DNA of 64,000 nt, taken from assembly GCF_003025615.1 (NCBI RefSeq), contig NZ_PYMJ01000006.1:62001-126000 (forward strand). Reading direction: 5' to 3'. Under the pieces are notes generated by a model. That model had not been told where the DNA came from. It ran no database searches and worked only from the letters and a program-made list of their open reading frames with translations. Positions 57,439-64,000 of this stretch are shown here, in pieces. How positions within the stretch are numbered: position 1 is the first letter of the stretch; each line of letters opens with the position of its first letter. The stretch is from Photobacterium frigidiphilum. Its GTDB lineage: Bacteria > Pseudomonadota > Gammaproteobacteria > Enterobacterales > Vibrionaceae. The position numbers were made by a program, and so were the translations under genes.

Positions 57439-60400
57439 CTAACTGACAGCGACAGATTGGTTTTTATACAGTGGCTTTTTATATACCGCCAATCTAAACA
57501 CGGCGGGTACAAAGTAAAACGAGATCATCGTTGTTAACAGTGTACCGCCAGCAATAGCGACCGCAAACGGCGGCCAGAAGCCACCTCCCGCTAAGATTAA
57601 TGGCATGAACCCACCAATCGTTGTGATCGTTGTAGAGGTTATATGACGCGTACAACTCATTACAGCTGCAAGAATTGCGTCGCTATCACCGTTTATCGCA
57701 TCTGCATCGGCTTTTAGTTCAGCCAAGATGACGATAGCGGCATTAATGGCAAGGCCGACTAAACCAAGTAAACCAATAATAACGGTAAACCCAAAGGGAT
57801 AGCTGAATGTCCAGACAGATAACAGGCCTAGCCCAGCGGCAAGTAACCCAACAGTAAAGATAATAAGACTTAAGCGGAATGAGTTAAACGAAATGACCAC
57901 TACCATAACAAGTAGTGTTATGACCATTGATAAGTTAGCAAGCAAGTTACTAACCGACTCATTTCGCTCGGCTGATTCACCACCCAATTCGATCCGATAA
58001 CCTGCTGGAACTGTCTTTTGATATTCGGTGATATTGGCTTGAAAATGATCAAGTGCTGTTTGCGGTAGTACTCCTGCACGAAGGTAACCTTCAATAACAT
58101 TCACACGTTGGCCGTTACGGCGTGGTATTGCGCCTCTACTTGGCGTTAAGGAAAGCTCTGCAAGGGCGGAAACGGGCAATCCAGTAAACACATCTTCAGA
58201 GATAACGGGTAAACGAAGATTACTGAGGTGAGACATATTTTCACGGTTTTCATCTTTAACGCGCACTCTTATCGGAATTGATTCAGATGCTTCAATAATA
58301 TTTCCACTGACTTTACCTGTTAAAGAGGCTTGCAGTAAATTAGCGAATTTACTCAATGTTAAGCCACTTAATTGGCTCGCTTCTTCATTAACGTTTACCC
58401 AAACTTTGGGTGTACCGGGCTGCAGGGTTTCACGGGTGTGAGTGACATAGGGCGTTTCTGTCATAATCAAGCGAATATCTTCACCGATTGATTTTAATGT
58501 GTCGAGATTAGCACCGTATAAGCGCACCTCAAGTGGCGCATTAAACGGAGGGCCTTGCTCTAGTTTTCTGACTAAGATTTGTGCTTGAGGTAGTTCTATA
58601 TCTAATTTGGCTTGTAAGTCAGGAATCATGGCATTGGCGGCTGAAAAATCTTTCGCCTTTACCATCGCTTGTGCAAAATAGGGCGCGCCTTTTTCACGTG
58701 CAGCCATGTTGTAATAGAACGAAGGAAAGTTGCCGCCAACAAGCCAATTAACATTTTCGATGTCGTCATATTCGGCCAGAATATGATCAACCGATTTTGT
58801 TGCTTCTGCTGTGGCAAAAATGCTGGCTTGCGGGGGAAGATACAACTTAATTTCAAACATATCACGGTCTGATGGTGGAAAGAATTGCTCCGTTAATTGT
58901 GAGGCACTCCAAAAGCCAGTAAGCGGTAAAACACACACTAACAATGCAGTGATTAGCGGGTGTTTAATTGCAATACGGACACTTTTTTCAAATTTTTTAC
59001 TTAACCTAGGTAGAGTAACACCGCTGTGATACCAACGATGGCTATTTACTCCAGATGGTAACCAACGTGATGCAAATCCTGCCACAATGGTGTGAGAGAC
59101 AAGATAAGAACCCACTAACGAGAACGATACGGTAATCGCAATGGCGCCAACAAACTCGCCTGCTGGTCCTGGCATTAAAATAATAGGGGTGAAAGCTAAA
59201 ACAGTGGTTAAGGTTGAGCCTAGCAGTGGTACCCATAAATGGTTCAGTGCATTCATCGCTGCATTGATTTTATCGATGCCTTGTTGACGGTAATGCTGAA
59301 TGGTGTCGACCATCACAATTGCATTATCGACCATAATACCAAGGGCAACAATCAAGCCTGTTACCGACATTTGATTGATGGGCAGCCCTGTAAACTTCAT
59401 CATTGCTAAGGTGAGTAAGCTCGTTAGTGGTAATGAAAGAGCCACAATAATGGCTGAACGAACACCTAACGTTAGCAGCAAAACAATTAAGATGATCGTG
59501 AAACCCATTAATAGACTTCGAGACAGATCTGATAAGCGGGTTTCTGTGTAACTTTGTTGTTCAAACAGGATGTTGATTTTAACGTTACTTGGTAGCTCTT
59601 GCTGGAAAGCATCTAAGAAGGTATGCACACGGTTAGACCAGAGATCAACACGTAAATGCGGTTGCATACGTGTTGCTATAATAACGGCTGGCTGACCTTG
59701 TACGATTGCCATCTCTGCAGGAGGAGAGGCTTGGCGGCGTTCTACATCAGCAATATCTTCTAAGCGAATAACATGCCCACTATCATCGATTGCGACAGGT
59801 ACACGGCGAATACGATCTAAGGAATCGAGAGAATCAGAGACTTCTAGTGCGAATCTGTTACTGCCATTTACCAATTCTCCTGCTGAGTTTTTTGCGTCAG
59901 CCCCGCTGATTGCTTCAGCAATTGATATTGCTGAACGACCTAATGCATTCGCGATAATAGGATCCATACTCACAAGAACTTCTTCATCAGGTAAACCGTA
60001 CTCATCGACAAACTCTGTGCCGCTAAGTGTGCGTAAGCGATTACCTAATTCAATACCATAACGTCGTAAAGTAAGAAGATCGGGTTCAGTATTACCTTGC
60101 CAAGTGAGTGCAGTAATAATGGTGAAGGCATAAGCATGATCGGTATCTAAATCAGGGGCTGAAGTACCTTGAGGTAGTACAGGTACAACGTCAGAGAGCT
60201 GATCTCGCGCTCGCGACCAAACGGGGTCAGAATCCATCACCTCGTCTTTCAGCTCGATTGTAATCACCGAGATACCAGGGCGAGATACTGATGATAATGT
60301 TTTTATTTCATTAAGTTGGCGTAAGCTGGTTTCAATTTTTTCTGTCACCAATGCTTCCACACGCTCAGCTGTTGCGCCGGGATAATGTGTAACAACACTG

Positions 60401-60525
60401 CCAATTCTATTTTTGATGATAGGATCTTCAGCACGAGGTAGTGCACTTAATGCTGAAAGACCACTCACAATCAGTAATGCAACAGCGAGAATGAGCAGCC
60501 GAGTATTACCAAGAATATGTTTCAT
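57439..60525 (-). CDS. RND-family efflux pump, inner-membrane component
   Basis: A 1028-residue HAE-type RND transporter with 12 membrane segments in two halves and two large periplasmic loops. The TM4 proton-relay acids Asp400 and Asp407 are in ALGIMVDNAIVMVDT. The second half begins at about 500. The TM10 region has VLAFTPIILMPGPAGEFVGAIA-type segments. It would export drugs or metabolites by proton motive force with the lipoprotein adaptor encoded two bases upstream. No outer-membrane partner is encoded here, so it likely uses TolC. Substrate is unknown. Confidence 0.93.
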   Translation of the reverse strand: MKHILGNTRLLILAVALLIVSGLSALSALPRAEDPIIKNRIGSVVTHYPGATAERVEALVTEKIETSLRQLNEIKTLSSVSRPGISVITIELKDEVMDSDPVWSRARDQLSDVVPVLPQGTSAPDLDTDHAYAFTIITALTWQGNTEPDLLTLRRYGIELGNRLRTLSGTEFVDEYGLPDEEVLVSMDPIIANALGRSAISIAEAISGADAKNSAGELVNGSNRFALEVSDSLDSLDRIRRVPVAIDDSGHVIRLEDIADVERRQASPPAEMAIVQGQPAVIIATRMQPHLRVDLWSNRVHTFLDAFQQELPSNVKINILFEQQSYTETRLSDLSRSLLMGFTIILIVLLLTLGVRSAIIVALSLPLTSLLTLAMMKFTGLPINQMSVTGLIVALGIMVDNAIVMVDTIQHYRQQGIDKINAAMNALNHLWVPLLGSTLTTVLAFTPIILMPGPAGEFVGAIAITVSFSLVGSYLVSHTIVAGFASRWLPSGVNSHRWYHSGVTLPRLSKKFEKSVRIAIKHPLITALLVCVLPLTGFWSASQLTEQFFPPSDRDMFEIKLYLPPQASIFATAEATKSVDHILAEYDDIENVNWLVGGNFPSFYYNMAAREKGAPYFAQAMVKAKDFSAANAMIPDLQAKLDIELPQAQILVRKLEQGPPFNAPLEVRLYGANLDTLKSIGEDIRLIMTETPYVTHTRETLQPGTPKVWVNVNEEASQLSGLTLSKFANLLQASLTGKVSGNIIEASESIPIRVRVKDENRENMSHLSNLRLPVISEDVFTGLPVSALAELSLTPSRGAIPRRNGQRVNVIEGYLRAGVLPQTALDHFQANITEYQKTVPAGYRIELGGESAERNESVSNLLANLSMVITLLVMVVVISFNSFRLSLIIFTVGLLAAGLGLLSVWTFSYPFGFTVIIGLLGLVGLAINAAIVILAELKADADAINGDSDAILAAVMSCTRHITSTTITTIGGFMPLILAGGGFWPPFAVAIAGGTLLTTMISFYFVPAVFRLAVYKKPLYKNQSVAVS

Positions 60526-60527
60526 TC

Positions 60528-61769
60528 TTAAACCTCGCTATCAATCAGTGGGAGTGGCAGCTTTTTTGGCAGCCAGCTCTTTTCAGATATAACGACAGTT
60601 TGCCCCGGCACTAAACGGTGTAGTCCATTAGACACTAATTTTTCGCCAGCATTAACCGCGCCGCTGATATACGCTTGTTTGCCATTTGCATATAAAACTT
60701 GTACTGAACGGCGCTCAACGCGAAGTGTTTTTTTCGAACTTTCTAATGCATTGTTTTCATCTGCTGACTTTTCACTGAGAACATACACATTCCATACGCC
60801 CCTAAGCCCATCGGTCATCGCTGAAAGCGGCACCCAGTACCCATTATCAGCGTGTTTGTCGTCGAGCTGTAAATATGCTAATTCACCATCGATAGCAGTA
60901 ACAGAGTCAGGCAGTTCGAAACGCAGGGTAATAGAGCGAGAATTCAGATTTACACTGGCACCAGGGTTTAATAGTGTTGTTGTGTAACTCTTATCACCAA
61001 TACGTAGAATCCATTGCTTCTTACCATCACTATTCGTCTTTGTATTATCGCGGTTTTTAGTATTTATAAACGAGGGTTGAGATAGTTGGTTAATACGTGC
61101 AAGTTGCTTGGCGGGAATACCAACATGTGCCTCTTTACGATTACTTGAAAGCAGCGTTAGGGTAGGTGAACCCGTATTCACAACATCACCTTTAGAGATG
61201 TAACGTTCACCAATGGTGCCGCTATAAGGAGCGTAAATCGTTGATTTTTCTTGTTGTAATCGATTCGCCGCTAAGGTAGCCCCCACTTGACGATAATTTG
61301 CCCGCAAAGCATTACGTTGGCTGTTCAAGTTATCGATTTCAGATTCAGCACTGAACCCTTTTTTCTTTAATGTATTTTGGCGTTTTAGGTTTGCATTAAC
61401 TAATTCTAGTTGGGCGGTAATCTGCGCTTGCTGTGCAGTTAACTGATCTGCAGAGGTTTTTAACAGCTGAGTATCTAATACTATGAGTGGATCACCTTCT
61501 TGAATTTTGTCGCCGACATCAACAAAAATCTGCGCTATTTTCCCACCGAGTTCAAAACCTAAATTGGATTGCTGACCTGCCTGAACAATGCCCACGTATT
61601 CACGAGTAACCATATAATGATTTGATGGCACTAAGGTCATTGCATTGACACTGACGATATGTAGTTGCTCTGCTTGTGCTGCTGGCTCAGAGTTCGAACT
61701 GTTACATCCACCCAGAAATGCAGCAAGTATCAGTACGTGTAATGTATATCGCGATGATATCCGTGGCAT
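60528..61769 (-). CDS. RND efflux periplasmic adaptor lipoprotein
   Basis: A 413-residue membrane fusion protein. A lipoprotein signal has lipobox LGGC (Cys22). The barrel-sandwich domain is split (GGKIAQIFVDVGDKIQEGDPLIVLDT and STIYAPYSGTIGERYISKGDVV) by an alpha-hairpin (about 115-165). A beta-barrel and a membrane-proximal domain follow. It links the RND pump to an outer-membrane channel. Its stop and the pump start are two bases apart, so they are coupled. The promoter region holds three operator-like sites shared with the divergent TetR gene. Confidence 0.93.
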   Translation of the reverse strand: MPRISSRYTLHVLILAAFLGGCNSSNSEPAAQAEQLHIVSVNAMTLVPSNHYMVTREYVGIVQAGQQSNLGFELGGKIAQIFVDVGDKIQEGDPLIVLDTQLLKTSADQLTAQQAQITAQLELVNANLKRQNTLKKKGFSAESEIDNLNSQRNALRANYRQVGATLAANRLQQEKSTIYAPYSGTIGERYISKGDVVNTGSPTLTLLSSNRKEAHVGIPAKQLARINQLSQPSFINTKNRDNTKTNSDGKKQWILRIGDKSYTTTLLNPGASVNLNSRSITLRFELPDSVTAIDGELAYLQLDDKHADNGYWVPLSAMTDGLRGVWNVYVLSEKSADENNALESSKKTLRVERRSVQVLYANGKQAYISGAVNAGEKLVSNGLHRLVPGQTVVISEKSWLPKKLPLPLIDSEV

Positions 61770-61800
61770 GGTAATTTTTCCTAATTGGGATTACTCTAAA

Positions 61801-61815
61801 ACTAGACGGTCTAGT
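61801..61815. promoter_or_regulatory. TetR-type operator candidate 1 in the RND/TetR divergent region
   Basis: ACTAGACGGTCTAGT is a perfect 7+1+7 palindrome, 31 bases before the adaptor start. Two related sites follow at 61864 and 61907, each with the ACTAGAC half. Confidence 0.7.
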
Positions 61816-61863
61816 CTATATACATATTTGATTCAGGTTTCGATCACAGAGCATTTGAATCAA

Positions 61864-61878
61864 ACTAGACTTCTCAGT
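61864..61878. promoter_or_regulatory. TetR-type operator candidate 2 (half-conserved)
   Basis: ACTAGACTTCTCAGT has the same left half-site as sites 1 and 3, while the right half is degenerate. It is centred 63 bases from site 1. Confidence 0.45.
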
Positions 61879-61906
61879 CCACATGAGTAAAAAATATACG
61901 ATCGGA

Positions 61907-61921
61907 ACTAGACTGTCCAGT
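61907..61921. promoter_or_regulatory. TetR-type operator candidate 3
   Basis: ACTAGACTGTCCAGT is a palindrome with one mismatched pair. It lies 37 bases before the TetR start, fitting autorepression. Confidence 0.6.
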
Positions 61922-61958
61922 TTGATTGTACTAAAAGTGATAATAAGTTGTTTTATTA

Positions 61959-62579
61959 ATGGTGACCGTAGTGTTGAGTCCAAGAAGTGAGCAAAAACGA
62001 CAACAAATTTTACAAGCAGCAGGAGAGCTGTTTTGTGAGCAAGGTTATGCGATCAGCATGGATGCGATAGCAGTAAAAGCGCAAGTATCGAAACAAACAG
62101 TGTATTCACACTTCAAAACGAAAGATGAACTTTTTGAAACGTGCATAAAAGCAAAATGTTCAGAAAATCAGTTAGATGGAAGGTTGATCGATGACCCAAG
62201 GCCGATTCGTGAAGTCTTGTGTGATTTTGCTTTTTCTTTTCAAAGCATGTTGTTAACGAAAGAAGCCCAGCATACGTACAAAACGGCTATTAGCCAACGA
62301 GATAGCCACCCCCAACTCGCGAAGGTATATCTTAGCGCTGGACCTAAAGCGACAGCCGATATGTTGGCTGATTATATTCAATATTTTATCGATAAAGGTG
62401 TACTGAATGTGCCTATACCGGTTCATGAAGCTGCGATGCAGCTATTACTAATGTGGCATGGAAGAATCGTTTATTGGTCTTACTTAGGTGAGAGCAATGG
62501 AGAAACAGAAGAAGAACGCAGAACCTATTTAAATAGCTGTGTGGATCTTTTCTTAGCTGGCTATGAAGTTAAAGCATAG
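61959..62579 (+). CDS. TetR-family transcriptional regulator
   Basis: A 206-residue repressor. The N-terminal helix-turn-helix (about 12-58) has QQILQAAGELFCEQGYAISMDAIA and VSKQTVYSHFKTKDELF. The C-terminal ligand domain is of an AcrR-like type without a recognisable ligand. It is divergent from the RND pump, with three related sites in between, so it most likely represses both. No strong Shine-Dalgarno precedes ATG 61959. A terminator-like hairpin follows. Confidence 0.92.
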   Translation: MVTVVLSPRSEQKRQQILQAAGELFCEQGYAISMDAIAVKAQVSKQTVYSHFKTKDELFETCIKAKCSENQLDGRLIDDPRPIREVLCDFAFSFQSMLLTKEAQHTYKTAISQRDSHPQLAKVYLSAGPKATADMLADYIQYFIDKGVLNVPIPVHEAAMQLLLMWHGRIVYWSYLGESNGETEEERRTYLNSCVDLFLAGYEVKA

Positions 62580-62621
62580 ATTTTCAATTTCGTTACTCGT
62601 GTTAGCTGTGTAGTAAATGTT

Positions 62622-62664
62622 AAGGCTCATCATCTCTTGCCGTTAGTAAAGAGATAATGGGCTT
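62622..62664 (+). terminator. Terminator after the TetR gene
   Basis: The arms 62622-62638 and 62649-62664 (AAGGCTCATCATCTCTT with AAGAGATAATGGGCTT) pair with few mismatches, followed by TTCTTATAT. Confidence 0.7.
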
Positions 62665-62852
62665 TTCTTATATAAAAATACTGAATCATAAGTAACGCTT
62701 ATCAATTGGTTAAGAATTAGTGATTAGCTAGAAATGCTGCAGTTGGTTAAATTACCCGCATACCAAGGACGTCAATGTTTGCAATGAATATTGGCAACGA
62801 GACATGGAGACTCTCTAATTATTTCATCTGCTCAGCATAAGGGTTATACGGT

Positions 62853-63251
62853 ATGAAAAAGCTAACGATTGCAGCAACAATAGTTATTTCTCTCGGTTTA
62901 ATGGGGTGCTCTGGTCATGGTGCCTTGTCGTATAACACGAAGCCTGTTGTGATGGATAAAGATGAAAATTATGATACGGCATATCAAGAGTGCCTTGGTT
63001 TTGCCGATGAAGCGACAGGTAGTAAAGTTGCAGCCCGTCGTAATGGTGCTCTGCTAGGTGTTGGCTTAGGCGCGGTAGCAGGAGCTGCTACGGGTGAAGG
63101 TATTGCTAAAGGTGCAGCCATTGGTGGTGCAACTGGTGCCGTAAGTGGTGGTCTTGCTGGTCGAAGTAAAGATTTGAATGATGCTGATTACGTTGTTCGT
63201 AATTGTTTAGAGAAAAAAGGGTATACCGTTCTAGATAAGCGTGATGATTAA
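62853..63251 (+). CDS. Glycine-zipper lipoprotein
   Basis: A 132-residue lipoprotein with lipobox LMGC (Cys19). The middle (about 67-104) is a glycine zipper of the SlyB/OmpA-linker type (GALLGVGLGAVAGAATGEG, GAAIGGATGAVSGGLAG), which packs in membranes. A short Cys-containing C-terminal tail (NCLEKKGYTVLDKRDD) follows. Such proteins are structural or stress-related outer-membrane lipoproteins. The specific function is unknown. It is monocistronic, with a strong terminator downstream. Confidence 0.83.
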   Translation: MKKLTIAATIVISLGLMGCSGHGALSYNTKPVVMDKDENYDTAYQECLGFADEATGSKVAARRNGALLGVGLGAVAGAATGEGIAKGAAIGGATGAVSGGLAGRSKDLNDADYVVRNCLEKKGYTVLDKRDD

Positions 63252-63282
63252 TTAGCGAACACGACAGTTCAGTTTAATACTG

Positions 63283-63326
63283 CCCATACTTACTTATTCC
63301 GATAATAAGCAAGTGTGGGATTTTTT
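63283..63326 (+). terminator. Terminator after the glycine-zipper gene
   Basis: CCCATACTTACTTATT (63283-63298) pairs with AATAAGCAAGTGTGGG (63304-63319), two mismatches, followed by ATTTTTTG. Confidence 0.88.
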
Positions 63327-63574
63327 GTTTTAATCTTTTGTGATTCCAAATCACAACGGTAGTTAATGCAATTAAATGTCAGCTTATCTGATCAGATAGC
63401 TCATTTTGATGACTCATTTTTGAGAATAATGCCTAAAAATTCTTACTTTTAAGATAAATGAAAAATAGAGCTACCTAGCATACTATTGAGCATTTTTTTG
63501 CCTTTCAGATCACATTTTACTGCTATGTTTATTTTGTGTGTTTCAACATCATCAATATAAATTACGAGGTGATC

Positions 63575-64000
63575 ATGAAGACTTGGTCCATCAGTAAAGT
63601 ATGTGCATTACTGGTCGCTATTCCAGGATTAATGCTTTCACAACAAGTTGATGCTGCTTCAAGTCGCCTGCAACAAATCATCGATCGTGGTGTATTAAAA
63701 GTTGGGACAACGGGGGATTGGAACCCGATGACTATCCGAGATCCCGCAACAAATTTTTATAAAGGATACGATATAGATATTACAACCGAGCTTGCTAAAG
63801 ATCTTGGTGTAACGGTTGAGTATGTTGCTGCTGAATGGAAAAATCTCGTTAATGGTGTAGTGACAGATAAATATGATATGACGGGCAGTGCCTCGCTGAA
63901 TATGCATCGAGCCAGAGTGGCAGGTTATAGTCAGCCCTATTTTTACTTGGCATTTGTTCCTGTTATTCAAGAAAAGAACATGACGCGTTTTAATAAATGG
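63575..64000 (+). CDS. Periplasmic amino-acid-binding / cyclohexadienyl-dehydratase-like protein (3' end cut)
   Basis: 142 codons run to the window edge from ATG 63575, with GAGGTGATC upstream. A signal peptide covers 1-27 (ending in QVDA). The mature chain has the type-3 solute-binding pattern: RLQQIIDRGVLKVGTTGDWNPMT, FYKGYDIDITTELAKDLGV, VEYVAAEWKNLVNGV and YDMTGSASLNMHRA. It resembles both ABC transporter binding proteins for polar amino acids and the periplasmic cyclohexadienyl dehydratase PheC. The missing C-terminus is needed to choose between them. Confidence 0.85.
   Translation, partial: MKTWSISKVCALLVAIPGLMLSQQVDAASSRLQQIIDRGVLKVGTTGDWNPMTIRDPATNFYKGYDIDITTELAKDLGVTVEYVAAEWKNLVNGVVTDKYDMTGSASLNMHRARVAGYSQPYFYLAFVPVIQEKNMTRFNKW

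Noticed and set aside
57439..61769. RND locus as a heavy-metal (CusA/CzcA) exporter
   Set aside because: The TM4 motif is of the drug-type HAE form (VDNAIVMVDT). No Met-rich or His-rich metal features are seen in the pump or adaptor.
63695..63970. Minus-strand open frame of 91 codons at the right edge
   Set aside because: It is antisense to the clear solute-binding protein frame that begins at 63575.

Overview
This window looks like a chromosomal segment of a marine gammaproteobacterium of the family Vibrionaceae, most likely Photobacterium. The supporting signs are two secreted chitinases side by side, a NorM-type MATE pump, the linked yniC/yniA and thrS-infC-rpmI-rplT-pheST-ihfA-btuCD blocks (an order also known from Escherichia coli), two general porins, a singlet glycine riboswitch in front of an AgcS symporter, and short palindromic repeats. 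The genus is inferred from gene content, not from a marker gene. No rRNA, tRNA, CRISPR array, prophage, insertion sequence or replication origin was found.

Layout, left to right. 1-4.3 kb: a GH18 chitinase cut by the left edge and a complete GH19 chitinase. 4.3-9.7 kb: norM and riboflavin synthase ribE, with a four-gene module between them: a methionine-rich periplasmic protein, a small SHOCT membrane protein, and a two-component system whose sensor carries a Met/His-rich periplasmic stretch. This is probably a copper or silver response unit. 9.8-12.1 kb: a zinc-ribbon protein, the sugar phosphatase hxpB/yniC and the kinase yniA. 12.4-19.1 kb: the complete histidine utilisation set hutIGUH with its repressor hutC and matching operator-like sites. 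19.2-20.9 kb: yqfB and a leucine-rich-repeat/protein-kinase fusion. 21.2-29.0 kb: the translation block thrS-infC (AUU start)-rpmI-rplT, then pheST, then ihfA, with terminators after rplT and pheT. 29.3-33.7 kb: astE, btuC, btuD, a small membrane protein and a DsbA-like protein.

34-37.8 kb: a C-S lyase, an NhaC antiporter and a GalR-like regulator with an operator-like site. 38-41.7 kb: a chemoreceptor and a YidE-type transporter. 42-45 kb: a split adenosylcobalamin-dependent ribonucleotide reductase (nrdJab) with an NrdR-like box on its promoter. This enzyme needs the vitamin B12 that btuCD would import. 45.4-49 kb: two porins and a DsbA-like lipoprotein. 49.1-52.6 kb: the Hsp70-like yegD, a Tat-exported HiPIP, a HAD hydrolase and an NTF2-like protein. 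52.7-55.1 kb: agcS behind a single glycine aptamer with a candidate ghost aptamer, then a 1-kb AT-rich gap with a perfect palindrome. 55.1-57.3 kb: an AraC-type regulator with a degenerate receiver and a membrane-anchored J-domain protein. 57.4-62.6 kb: an RND efflux pair divergent from a TetR regulator, with three related operator-like sites between them. 62.8-64 kb: a glycine-zipper lipoprotein and a periplasmic binding protein cut by the right edge.

Most of the window is ordinary core genome. The parts most worth a second look are the Met-rich signalling module between norM and ribE, the LRR-kinase fusion, the membrane J-protein, the degenerate-receiver regulator, and the control sites of the hut, nrdJ, agcS and RND loci. 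I did not find a clearly new multi-gene system such as a defence island.
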